NCBI GenBank assembly: GCA_027490555.1
Contig: JAIXXW010000110.1
Span: 1-22,044 of the forward strand
Reading direction: 5' to 3'
Origin: Comamonadaceae bacterium
GTDB taxonomy: Bacteria > Pseudomonadota > Gammaproteobacteria > Burkholderiales > Burkholderiaceae_C
Length of the DNA: 22,044 nt
The position numbers and the translations under genes are program-made. The notes below the pieces were generated by a model, which was not told where the DNA came from, did not search any database, and saw only the letters and a program-made list of their open reading frames with translations. Positions 7,337 through 14,742 of the stretch are shown here, piece by piece (position 1 is the stretch's first letter; every line of letters starts with the position of its first letter).

Positions 7337-8329
7337 TCACTGGGGCTGCGATTGCAAATTGATGCTCTTGGCGATCGCGTTGTAACTCTGGATCTCGAAT
7401 GCATAAATTCTGTCGAGCTCGCCCAGCGTTCTTGGCGCCAAAATGGCGTTGCCCGTGGCTTCCAGATCTTTGCGCAAAGCAGGATTTTGCATGGCGTCGT
7501 AGGCGGCCCTGCTCAAGCGATCGGCCACGTTGTAAGGCGTCGATTTGTGGGCGACAAGGCCGGCCCACAAACCGAAATCCATGTCCGCCAGTCCTGGCAT
7601 GGCGGCCATGGCAGGGTACTGGCCAAACAGGGGGTGGGGAGATTTGGCGGTGATGGCGATGCCTCTGAGTTTGCCGTCCGCGATGGTGGACATGACCGGA
7701 CCGGCCATGGGCAAGAAGGCGAAATCGATCGTGCCCCCCATCAAGTCAGGGATCACGTTGGCGATGCCGCGGTAGGGAACGTGCAACAACTTGGTGTTGG
7801 TCACCTGGGCCAGCTTTTCTCCGGCCAGGTGGTACAAAGAGCCGGGCCCCACGCTGCCGTAGGAAAGTGGTTTCGCCGAGGATTTGCGCGCCAGGGCGAT
7901 GAGCTCGTCCATGTTTTTGACATCCAGTCCTGGCCGCACCGTCAAAATCGTGCTGGTGCCCACCAGCTGCGCCACCAGGCGGAGGTCTTCGGGCTTGTAG
8001 CGAATGCCTTGAATGGCCAAAGGCGTGAGGATCAATTCCATGGGGCTGGCCAAGATCAGCGTTTGGCCATCGGCAGGTGCGCCCAGGGCTTTCATCACGC
8101 CAATCGATCCTCCGGCGCCTCCCACGTTGTCCACGATCACGGTTTGTCCCAGTCGGCTGCTCAGCTCGGGCTGGAGTTTTCGGGCCACAAAGTCCGAGGC
8201 GCCCCCCGCAGGGTAGGGCACGATCATGTTCAGGTTTTTACTCTGAGCAAAAGCATGGTTCGAGATCAGGCTGGCCCCCAGGGGCAGGCCCAGCATGGTG
8301 TGGATGATCTGGCGACGAGAGACGGTCAT
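7337..8329 (-). CDS. Bug/TctC family substrate-binding protein (tripartite tricarboxylate transporter type)
   Basis: The product has 330 aa. The N terminus VSRRQIIHTMLGLPLGASL ending near HAFA-QS is an export signal with a twin-arginine pair, so Tat or Sec export to the periplasm. Family marks are MIVPYPAGGASDFVARKL after cleavage, VDNVGGAGGSIG near residue 80, the HVPYRG segment near 190, and PDLMGGTIDFAF. These proteins bind carboxylates or related small molecules; ligands of individual members differ widely. No TctA/TctB membrane genes are present in the window, as is usual for the many orphan Bug genes of Burkholderiales. ATG 8329 is preceded by AGGAG, which decides the start against an upstream extension. 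The gene leads a two-gene unit with the amidase. Confidence 0.9.
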   Translation of the reverse strand: MTVSRRQIIHTMLGLPLGASLISNHAFAQSKNLNMIVPYPAGGASDFVARKLQPELSSRLGQTVIVDNVGGAGGSIGVMKALGAPADGQTLILASPMELILTPLAIQGIRYKPEDLRLVAQLVGTSTILTVRPGLDVKNMDELIALARKSSAKPLSYGSVGPGSLYHLAGEKLAQVTNTKLLHVPYRGIANVIPDLMGGTIDFAFLPMAGPVMSTIADGKLRGIAITAKSPHPLFGQYPAMAAMPGLADMDFGLWAGLVAHKSTPYNVADRLSRAAYDAMQNPALRKDLEATGNAILAPRTLGELDRIYAFEIQSYNAIAKSINLQSQPQ

Positions 8330-8419
8330 GACGAGCTCCTGAGCTTGTTGAAATGGACCCAGCTTGAAAAGGAATCCGGCGCGAATCCTTGGGTCCAGAG
8401 AGTCTGAGACCTGGAAAAC

Positions 8420-8433
8420 CCAGGCACTATCAA
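8420..8433 (-). promoter_or_regulatory. Shared 14-bp motif upstream of the Bug-amidase arm
   Basis: On the minus strand this reads TTGATAGTGCCTGG, about 90-105 nt upstream of the Bug gene start and facing it. It differs at 2 of 14 positions from TTGATAGCGCCAGG at 9550-9563, which faces the P450 operon. The AraC-family gene lies between them. It is proposed as a binding site of that regulator, or a shared -35 region; there is no direct evidence for either. Its right half overlaps a small inverted repeat (CCTGG 8410-8414 and CCAGG 8420-8424). Confidence 0.4.
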
Positions 8434-8485
8434 AAAAGCGCAAAAGTCAGATCGGTCATTCCCTAGGTGGCTTCAGCAACGGCCT

Positions 8486-9451
8486 TCAACGCTGCGCGCG
8501 GGCCAAACTGGTCGAGGGCAATTCGTTGAACATCTGTTTGTAGTCTTGAGAAAACTGACCCATGTGCCAAAAGCCCCAGTGCGAAGCGATGTCCTGAACG
8601 GTGACCCCCGGGGACGCTTGTCGAAGCGCGCGGCGCACACCATTGAGGCGCAGTGAACGCAGGTATTTCACAGGGCTGGTGCCCAGCACATCCTGAAAGC
8701 AGTAGTTGAGTTTGCGTCGGCTGGTGCCCACACGGCTGCACACTTCCAGGATGGACAGCGGCTCATCGGCGTGGCCCAGCATCAGTTCACAGGCGCGGTC
8801 CACCAGTTTCTTGCGCCGCTCCAGGGAGGGCAGTTCGGAGGTGTCGACTTTGGGGGGCAAGGCTTCGAGCCATTCCATCAGGATCTCGTCGCGCAGCTGG
8901 CGCAAGGCCTGCGGGTTGTGCTGACGGTGCGCCAGGGCGCTGGCCTGGTCCAGCACGGTGAGCTGCAGGTCGCGCAGGTTCTGCGCCTTGATCTCCGTGG
9001 TGGGCAGCACCAGCTGTTTCTCCAGCCAATGTGCCAGGGGTTTTTGGTACATGCGCTCCCACAGGGGGTTGAGCAAGCTGCGTTCGACCACCACCGCGAT
9101 CAGGGTGAAGTGGGGCGGCGTGGTCAGGTCCACCTCGTCGCCCTTGCCGCACATGATGGCGTGGGCCGGCACCCTTTGGCCATTGAAAAACAGATCGGGC
9201 GGGTCCTGCAGGGCCATGGCAAAGCCATACACGCTGTCATGAAGCCGGCCACGTTGGCGCAAGGCAATGCTGGTGTCCTCGCGCAGCAAGGTGACCTCTT
9301 GCAGATGCACCTGGTGGATGCGTCCCCTGAACTGGCCGGGCGAAAGCTGCTCGTAGTGCAGCGCCCAGCCCTGCTGGGCCAGGGCATGCTGGTCGATGTC
9401 CTGGGTGTCTTGCACCTGGACCCAGGGCGAGTCGGCTGCGTGGGCGCTCAT
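8486..9451 (-). CDS. AraC-family transcriptional regulator
   Basis: The product has 321 aa. Residues 1 to about 200 form an effector-sensing region of the type seen in EutR/FeaR-like members, and residues from about 215 to the end form a two-helix-turn-helix AraC domain. The first HTH is around ILEVCSRVGTSRRKLN and the second around VTVQDIASHWGFWHMGQFS, both with classic family wording. It lies between two catabolic arms that it probably activates: the leftward Bug-amidase unit (same strand, downstream) and the rightward P450 operon, from which it diverges by 155 nt. Regulators of this kind often sense amines or aromatic compounds, which fits the neighbours, but the ligand is unknown. I chose the ATG at 9451 because the extension upstream runs into the promoter region. 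Confidence 0.9.
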   Translation of the reverse strand: MSAHAADSPWVQVQDTQDIDQHALAQQGWALHYEQLSPGQFRGRIHQVHLQEVTLLREDTSIALRQRGRLHDSVYGFAMALQDPPDLFFNGQRVPAHAIMCGKGDEVDLTTPPHFTLIAVVVERSLLNPLWERMYQKPLAHWLEKQLVLPTTEIKAQNLRDLQLTVLDQASALAHRQHNPQALRQLRDEILMEWLEALPPKVDTSELPSLERRKKLVDRACELMLGHADEPLSILEVCSRVGTSRRKLNYCFQDVLGTSPVKYLRSLRLNGVRRALRQASPGVTVQDIASHWGFWHMGQFSQDYKQMFNELPSTSLARAQR

Positions 9452-9503
9452 CACAGTCCAAAAAAGCGGCTCAAATGCATGGCCCAGAGTGTGCCTTTTT
9501 CCC

Positions 9504-9544
9504 GGCACCAGGTTTTTTCGTGAAAACCCGGGGTGTGCGGTGCC
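9504..9544. repeat. Nested inverted repeats in the regulator/P450-operon spacer
   Basis: An inner pair GGTTTT (9511-9516) and AAAACC (9523-9528) is enclosed by an outer pair GGCACC (9504-9509) and GGTGCC (9539-9544). They occupy the 155-nt spacer between the AraC-family gene and the amidotransferase gene, where an operator is expected. No T-run continues from the stem in either direction, so a terminator is unlikely. Confidence 0.35.
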
Positions 9545-9549
9545 CAATC

Positions 9550-9563
9550 TTGATAGCGCCAGG
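9550..9563 (+). promoter_or_regulatory. Shared 14-bp motif upstream of the P450 operon
   Basis: TTGATAGCGCCAGG lies 44-57 nt upstream of the first gene of the eight-gene operon. It matches the motif facing the Bug-amidase arm (8420-8433) at 12 of 14 positions. The position just upstream of the first gene suits an AraC-type activator site next to or over the -35 region; TTGATA itself resembles a -35 hexamer, but no good -10 lies 16-18 nt downstream. That weak promoter would fit activator dependence. Confidence 0.4.
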
Positions 9564-9569
9564 CCCGTC

Positions 9570-9584
9570 CCATGCCTAGCATGG
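9570..9584. repeat. 15-bp palindrome just upstream of the P450 operon
   Basis: CCATGC-CTA-GCATGG is a perfect 6-bp inverted repeat around CTA, ending 22 nt before the ATG at 9607. It may be an operator or part of the mRNA leader. Nothing in the sequence tells which. Confidence 0.35.
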
Positions 9585-9606
9585 AGACCTGCCTGAGAGA
9601 ACCTGG

Positions 9607-10335
9607 ATGAACCTGCGCATAGCCGTATTGCTGACCAACGACGACCACTCGGCGTTTGCTGCGCAATTTCCGAACGACGGGCAAAAAGTGGTCCAGTTGC
9701 TGCAGCCGCTGCGCCCGGACTGGTCTTTCGAGGTGGTGCCAGTCAAGGACGGGGTGTTGCCCGCAGGCCCGCAGGCTTTCGATGCTCATGTCGTCACCGG
9801 TAGCCCGGCCTCCGTCAATGACGACAGGCTGCCCTGGATCGGACCCTTGCTGGATTTCATCCGGGCCCTGCATGCCGCACGCCAGCCGCTGATCGGTCTG
9901 TGCTTTGGCCACCAGGCCGTGGCCCGGGCGCTGGGCGGGCAGGTGGCGCGCCACCCCGCAGGTTGGGGCTTGGGCACCGCTACCACGCACTGGCAGCAAG
10001 CGCTGCCCTGGATGCAGCCCGCGCAAAGCGTCACCACCTTGATGGCCGCGCACAACGAACAGGTCACCCGCATGCCGCCGGGAGCCGAATGTCTGGGCGG
10101 CAACGATTTTTGCCCGATGGGCTCGATGCTGATCGGCCAGCACATCTGGACCACGCAGTACCACCCCGAAATGCCCTTGGCCTTCATGCGGGCGCTGCTG
10201 GGCCACCTGGCCGACAAGCTCGACGCCGCGACCCTGGCCCGCGCCCACGCCAGTTTGGCCCAGACCGCCGATGTGCCGCTGATGGGCCACTGGATGGCGC
10301 AGTTCATCGAACACGCAAGAAAGATCTCCCCATGA
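9607..10335 (+). CDS. Class I glutamine amidotransferase-like gamma-glutamyl hydrolase (candidate)
   Basis: The product has 242 aa and a stand-alone class I GATase domain (PF00117). The triad is visible: C99 in IGLCFGHQ, and H186 and E188 in QYHPEMP. With no synthetase domain attached, it more likely hydrolyses gamma-glutamyl bonds than feeds ammonia to a partner. Plant gamma-glutamyl peptidase GGP1 is a known enzyme of this fold, and E. coli PuuD performs the equivalent step in putrescine breakdown with a related fold. The glutamine-synthetase-like ligase two genes downstream supports this role: remove the glutamyl group once oxidation is complete. It is the first gene of the operon; its stop overlaps the P450 start by ATGA (10332-10335), implying translational coupling. 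The exact substrate is unknown. Confidence 0.8.
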   Translation: MNLRIAVLLTNDDHSAFAAQFPNDGQKVVQLLQPLRPDWSFEVVPVKDGVLPAGPQAFDAHVVTGSPASVNDDRLPWIGPLLDFIRALHAARQPLIGLCFGHQAVARALGGQVARHPAGWGLGTATTHWQQALPWMQPAQSVTTLMAAHNEQVTRMPPGAECLGGNDFCPMGSMLIGQHIWTTQYHPEMPLAFMRALLGHLADKLDAATLARAHASLAQTADVPLMGHWMAQFIEHARKISP

Positions 10336-11597
10336 CCGTCTGGCACCCCAGCGACGATGGCCACGCCGATCTGTCGGACCACGACAGCTATGTGAACGGC
10401 ACGCCGCACAACACCTTCAAGCGCCTACGCGACGAGGACCCGATGGCCTGGTGCGACTGGGCAGATGGCAAGGGTTTCTGGTCGGTCACGCGCCATGCCG
10501 ACATCCTGGAACTCAACCGCAACCACCAGCGCCTGTCCTCGGCCCAGGGCATCCGCATGGAGGACCAGACGCATGAGGAGTACATGGCGCGGCGCACTTT
10601 CCAGGAAACCGACCCGCCCGAACACACCCGCACCCGCATGCTGGTGGCCAAGGCTTTTTCCAAGCCCATGATGGCGCTGTACGAAGACCAGATCCGTGAA
10701 CTGTGTGTGGGCATCCTGGACCAGGCCCTGGCCTTGGGGGAGTTTGACGCGACACACCAGATCGCGCGCCAATTGCCCATGCGGATGCTGGGGCGCATTG
10801 CCGGCCTGCCCGAAGAGGACCTGGACTGGCTGGTGGACAAGGGCGACGCCCTGATGGCCAACACCGACAGCGACTTCACCAGCCATGTGGTCGACAAGAT
10901 GGACACCGAGGCCTACCGCTTCATGCCGTTTCGCTCGCCCGCCGGGGCCGAGCTGTTCGATTACGCGGCCCAGCTCATGGCGCGCAAGCGCACAGCGGGC
11001 GATACGCGTGGTGTGCTGCACCTGATCACCCAACCCGATGCGCAAGGCCACGTGATCAGCGACACCGAGTTCCGCAACTTCTTTTGCCTGCTGGTGGCTG
11101 CGGGCAACGACACCACCCGCTATTCGATCGCGGCTGCCTTGCACGCGCTGGCCAACCAGCCCGGCCTCATGGCGCAGCTCAAGGCGGTGCAGGGCGAGGC
11201 CGCCTGGGAGGGCGTGGCCGACGAGTTCATCCGCTGGGCTTCGCCCGCCACCCACTTTCGCCGCACCGCGACCGAGGACTTCGAGTACCACGGCAAGCAG
11301 GTCAAGGCGGGCGACAAGGTGCTGCTCTGGTTCATTTCGGGCAACCGCGACGAGCGGGCTTTTGAGCAGCCTTTCACCGTCCGGCTGGACAGGGGTGTGA
11401 ACCGCCACCTGTCGTTTGGGCAGGGCGGTGCGCACGCCTGTCTGGGCATGTGGCTGGCGCGCCTGGAGTTGCGCGTTTTGCTGCAGGAGTTGATCCAGCG
11501 GGTGGAGCGCATCGAGCAAACCGGCGAACACGCTTTTTTGCGCTCCAATTTTGTCTGTGGCATCAAACGCCTGCCGGTGCGCATGCACCTCATCTGA
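10332..11597 (+). CDS. Cytochrome P450 monooxygenase
   Basis: The product has 421 aa, a soluble bacterial P450. All core motifs are present: TDPPEHTR near residues 93-100, the I-helix oxygen-activation motif AGNDTTR (257-263), K-helix E298-x-x-R301, and the heme loop SFGQGGAHACLG with axial cysteine C370. The heme loop has one residue more than the common FGxGxHxCxG; the same longer form occurs in CYP124/125-type enzymes, so it is not a defect. The AGNDTTR wording also points to that side of the superfamily. The neighbouring putidaredoxin-like ferredoxin (12918-13232) is the likely electron donor, but no ferredoxin reductase is in the window. In context it probably oxidises an amine or its gamma-glutamyl amide. 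The ATG at 10332 overlaps the previous stop. Confidence 0.93.
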   Translation: MTVWHPSDDGHADLSDHDSYVNGTPHNTFKRLRDEDPMAWCDWADGKGFWSVTRHADILELNRNHQRLSSAQGIRMEDQTHEEYMARRTFQETDPPEHTRTRMLVAKAFSKPMMALYEDQIRELCVGILDQALALGEFDATHQIARQLPMRMLGRIAGLPEEDLDWLVDKGDALMANTDSDFTSHVVDKMDTEAYRFMPFRSPAGAELFDYAAQLMARKRTAGDTRGVLHLITQPDAQGHVISDTEFRNFFCLLVAAGNDTTRYSIAAALHALANQPGLMAQLKAVQGEAAWEGVADEFIRWASPATHFRRTATEDFEYHGKQVKAGDKVLLWFISGNRDERAFEQPFTVRLDRGVNRHLSFGQGGAHACLGMWLARLELRVLLQELIQRVERIEQTGEHAFLRSNFVCGIKRLPVRMHLI

Positions 11598-11611
11598 AGG
11601 GGATCAACACC

Positions 11612-12904
11612 ATGTCGAATGTTCAAGAACGCCTGCGGGTGCTGTTTTGCGACCACCTGGCCATCGCGCGGGGCAAGTACGTCACGCTGCAGCCAGGTCA
11701 GGGCGGCGGCGCCCGATTTTGCCGGGGCACCTTTGGTGTGAGCTACGAAAAGGAGCTGATCCCCGCTCCGGGCGCCATGGTCATGGAGGGCCTGCCCGAC
11801 ATGGAGGCGACCTACACCGCCGAAGACATCCGCCCCGGCTGGCAGCCGTTCACCAAGGTGGCCATCGGTGACCTTAAAGCCAACGACGGCACGCCCTTGC
11901 CCATGTGCGGTCGCAGTGCCTTGAAGCGCGCTGTGGCCGACTGGCAGGCCATGGGTTACGACCCGATGGTGGGCATCGAGCTCGAAGCCTTTGCCTTCCA
12001 GATCGAGCCCGATGGCTCGCTCAAACCCTACGACACTCCGGCAGCCCATGTGTACGCCACCGGCCCGTTTTCCGATCCGAGGGGCTTTACCGACGCCCTG
12101 TGGGAAAAAGCCACGGCCGCCGGCTTTCGCATCGACAGCATGAACACCGAGTACGACGCGCCGCAGTTCGAGTTCACGCTCACCTACGACCGCGCCGTCA
12201 AGGCGGTGGACGACATTTTTTTATTCCGCCTGTTGGCGCGCGAAGTCGCTTTCCAGCACGGCATCGTGCTGACTTTCATGCCCAAGCCCATCCTCACGGT
12301 GGGGGGCAGCGGGGTGCACATCAACTTCAGCCTGCGTGACGCGCAGGGCCACAACGCGATCTCGGGTGGGCACGACGCCAGCCAGTTCAATGCCTTGACG
12401 CTGGGCTGCACGGCCGGACTGATGCACCACCACCGGGCTCTGGCCGGTTTGCTGGCCCCCAGTGCCAACTCCTACCAGCGCCTGCAGCCCGCCACCCTGT
12501 CAGGCTTTTGGCAAAACTGGGCGGTAGACCACCGGGGCGTCACGGTGCGCCTGTCGGCCGAAGCGGGCCCGGGTGCGCGCATCGAGCACCGCATGGGCGA
12601 CGCCACCGCCAACCCTTACACCCACACCGCTGCCGTGCTGCAGGCCGCCCGTCTGGGCGTGGCCAAGGCTTACCCGCTGCAAGCCGCCGAAACTGGTGAC
12701 TGCCTGGAAATCAAGGACGCCACCCTCAGCGTGGCAGACACTCTGGCAGGCGCGCTGGATGCCCTCGAAGCCGACACGGTGCTCACCCAAGCGCTGGGAG
12801 AAGGCCTGGTGGCCAACCATGTGGGCATCAAACGCCAAGAGATCGAACGCACCGCAGGTCTGCAAGGCGATGCACTGCGCGACCACTACATCCGATTCAT
12901 CTGA
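11612..12904 (+). CDS. Glutamine-synthetase-like gamma-glutamylamide ligase (candidate)
   Basis: The product has 430 aa, somewhat shorter than true GlnA (about 470 aa). N-terminal beta-grasp motif ARGKYV lies near residues 19-24. Metal and substrate residues of the GS catalytic domain are present: E123 and E125 in GIELEAF, E180, E187, H236 in GSGVHINFS, R308, and E325/R327 in RIEHRMGDATANPY. PSANSYQR near 283-290 is the loop often seen in glutamate-amine ligases. There is no C-terminal adenylylation motif. Such proteins (PuuA for putrescine, IpuC for isopropylamine) join glutamate to an amine using ATP. GS-like genes have also been reported beside the P450 genes for piperidine/morpholine breakdown in mycobacteria. 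The P450 and PuuC-like neighbours favour this role over ammonia assimilation. AAGGGGAT precedes the start. Confidence 0.85.
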   Translation: MSNVQERLRVLFCDHLAIARGKYVTLQPGQGGGARFCRGTFGVSYEKELIPAPGAMVMEGLPDMEATYTAEDIRPGWQPFTKVAIGDLKANDGTPLPMCGRSALKRAVADWQAMGYDPMVGIELEAFAFQIEPDGSLKPYDTPAAHVYATGPFSDPRGFTDALWEKATAAGFRIDSMNTEYDAPQFEFTLTYDRAVKAVDDIFLFRLLAREVAFQHGIVLTFMPKPILTVGGSGVHINFSLRDAQGHNAISGGHDASQFNALTLGCTAGLMHHHRALAGLLAPSANSYQRLQPATLSGFWQNWAVDHRGVTVRLSAEAGPGARIEHRMGDATANPYTHTAAVLQAARLGVAKAYPLQAAETGDCLEIKDATLSVADTLAGALDALEADTVLTQALGEGLVANHVGIKRQEIERTAGLQGDALRDHYIRFI

Positions 12905-12917
12905 AAGAAGCCACACC

Positions 12918-13232
12918 ATGCCCCAAGTGCACTGGATCATGAGCAACTGCGAGCGCGTGAGCGATGAGGTGAATGAGGGCACCAACCTGATGGACGCCGC
13001 GCAGATGAACGGCATCCCCGGCGTCGCGGGCGAATGCGGTGGTTGCCTGTCGTGCGCCACCTGCCACGTCTATGTGGATGAGGCCTGGCTGGCCGCCTGC
13101 CCACCCATGGACGAGGTGGAAAACGCCATGCTCGACATCGTCACCTCGCCACGCCAACACAACAGCCGCCTGAGCTGCCAGCTGGTCGCGTCCAAGGCGC
13201 TCGACGGCATCGTGCTGCATGTGCCCGATTGA
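12918..13232 (+). CDS. Putidaredoxin-like [2Fe-2S] ferredoxin
   Basis: The product has 104 aa. The cluster ligands are C40, C46, C49 and C87, the C-x5-C-x2-C...C pattern of adrenodoxin/putidaredoxin-type ferredoxins. The wording GECGGCLSCATCHVYVDE and the end LDGIVLHVPD are very close to putidaredoxin of the camphor P450 system. An additional cysteine, C43, lies within the ligand loop. It should carry electrons to the P450 encoded two genes upstream; the reductase that would feed it is not in this window. Spacings are 13 nt from the ligase and 9 nt to the aldehyde dehydrogenase. The ATG at 12918 follows GAAAGAAG and gives exactly the family length. Confidence 0.93.
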   Translation: MPQVHWIMSNCERVSDEVNEGTNLMDAAQMNGIPGVAGECGGCLSCATCHVYVDEAWLAACPPMDEVENAMLDIVTSPRQHNSRLSCQLVASKALDGIVLHVPD

Positions 13233-13241
13233 AGGCGGCCC

Positions 13242-14726
13242 ATGAAACAAGAACAGATCGACGCACTGCGCTACTTGCCTGTCCGTGATCAGAGGCTGCT
13301 GATCGACGGGCAGTGGGTGTCTGCGGCATCCGGCCAGACGCTCCCAGTGGTGTCGCCCATCGACGGGCAGCCGCTGTGCACCCTTGCGGCTGCCGGGCAG
13401 GCCGATGTGGATGCCGCCGTGGCAGCGGCCCGCCGAAGCTTCGAGTCTGGTGTGTGGTCACGCATGGCGCCTGCCGAGCGCAAGAGGGTGCTGCACCGCG
13501 TGGCCGATCGCATCGAAGCGCACCAGGCCGAGCTGGCGGTGCTGGGCGTGCGCGACAACGGCACCGAAATCGCCATGGCCTGGAAGGCCGAGCCAGGCAG
13601 CGCGGCGGGCAGCTTCCGCTATTACGCCGAGTGCGTGGACAAGGTCAATGGCGAGATCGCGCCCACGCCCGAGGGTACGCTGGGCCTGGTCCACAAAGAG
13701 CCGGTGGGTGTGGTCGGCGCCATCGTGCCGTGGAATTTTCCGCTCATGATCGGCGCATGGAAGATCGCCCCGGCGCTGGCTGCAGGCAACTCGGTGGTGC
13801 TCAAACCGTCGGAAGACGCGTCGCTGTCTTTGCTGCGTCTGGCGCAGCTGTGCCTGGAGGCGGGTTTGCCGCCAGGGGTGCTGAGTGTGGTGACTGGAAC
13901 GGGTGGGACGGCGGGTGAGGCGCTGGCACGGCACATGGACGTGGACATCGTGACCTTCACCGGCTCTGGGCCCGTGGGGCGCCTGCTCCTCAAGGCCTCG
14001 GCCGAGTCCAACCTCAAGCGGGTCTACCTGGAGCTGGGCGGCAAGTCCCCCAACATCGTGTTCGACGATGCCCCCGATCTGGCGCACGCGGCCAAGGTGT
14101 CGGCCATGGGCATTTACCGCAACAGCGGCCAGGTCTGTGTGGCAGGCTCGCGGCTTTTGGTGCAGCGCTCGGTGCACGACGAATTCGTGGAGCGGCTGCA
14201 CCACATCGCCGCCAGCCTGCGTGTGGGCGACCCGCTGGATGTCACAACCGAGATCGGTGCCGTGGGCAGCGCACGCCAACTGGCCAAAAATCTGGCGGCG
14301 GTGCACACCGCCGAGCAGCAGGGCGCGCGCCTGCGGGTGGGCGGTCTGGCGATTCACCCGGTCGCAGGCGGCAGCTACATGGCGCCGACCTTGTTGGAGG
14401 GTGTCACGCCCGACATGGCCTTGGCACGCGAAGAAGTCTTTGGCCCGGTGCTGGCGGTCATGCCCTTCGATGACGAAGCCGATGCGGTGCGGCTGGCCAA
14501 CGACACCAGTTATGGCCTGGCCTCGGCCGTGTGGACGGGCAGCCTCTCGCGTGCCCACCGCATGGTGCGTGCCATCAAGGCCGGGGTGGTGCACGTCAAC
14601 ACCTATGGCGGCCCCGACATCACCGTGCCCCTGGGCGGTGTGCGCCAGTCGGGCAATGGGCATGACAAGTCAATGCACGCCCTGGACAAATACCTGGACC
14701 TGAAAACGGCCTGGATTCAGCTCTGA
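13242..14726 (+). CDS. PuuC-like NAD(P)-dependent aldehyde dehydrogenase
   Basis: The product has 494 aa, the standard ALDH length. N165 in VPWNFPL, general base E264 in LELGGKSP and nucleophile C299 in NSGQVCVAG are all present. The C terminus SGNGHDKSMHALDKYLDLKT closely resembles that of E. coli PuuC (gamma-glutamyl-gamma-aminobutyraldehyde dehydrogenase), as do GSRLLV after the cysteine and the LSRAHRM segment. It therefore probably oxidises an amino-aldehyde, free or gamma-glutamylated, made in the P450 step. Many ALDHs are broad, so the chain length of the substrate is open. The start follows GAAGGCGG by 3 nt and lies 9 nt after the ferredoxin stop, a clear operon position. Confidence 0.88.
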   Translation: MKQEQIDALRYLPVRDQRLLIDGQWVSAASGQTLPVVSPIDGQPLCTLAAAGQADVDAAVAAARRSFESGVWSRMAPAERKRVLHRVADRIEAHQAELAVLGVRDNGTEIAMAWKAEPGSAAGSFRYYAECVDKVNGEIAPTPEGTLGLVHKEPVGVVGAIVPWNFPLMIGAWKIAPALAAGNSVVLKPSEDASLSLLRLAQLCLEAGLPPGVLSVVTGTGGTAGEALARHMDVDIVTFTGSGPVGRLLLKASAESNLKRVYLELGGKSPNIVFDDAPDLAHAAKVSAMGIYRNSGQVCVAGSRLLVQRSVHDEFVERLHHIAASLRVGDPLDVTTEIGAVGSARQLAKNLAAVHTAEQQGARLRVGGLAIHPVAGGSYMAPTLLEGVTPDMALAREEVFGPVLAVMPFDDEADAVRLANDTSYGLASAVWTGSLSRAHRMVRAIKAGVVHVNTYGGPDITVPLGGVRQSGNGHDKSMHALDKYLDLKTAWIQL

Positions 14727-14742
14727 TTTTGAAAGCACGACC

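Noticed and set aside
5759..8407. An 882-codon open frame on the + strand across the amidase and Bug genes
   Set aside because: It is antisense to two well-supported genes with intact catalytic motifs. Its translation is rich in H, Q, G and R without any domain, the usual shadow of GC-rich codon use.
11415..11451. Heme loop of the P450 considered as a frameshift or damaging insertion
   Set aside because: The one-residue-longer form occurs in functional CYP124/125-type enzymes and the rest of the reading frame is intact.
11612..12904. GS-like gene considered as housekeeping glnA
   Set aside because: It is shorter than GlnA, lacks the C-terminal adenylylation region, and lies inside a P450/ALDH catabolic operon without glnK, ntrB or ntrC.
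13458..14663. A 401-codon minus-strand open frame over the aldehyde dehydrogenase gene
   Set aside because: Shadow frame opposite an ALDH with intact N165, E264 and C299.
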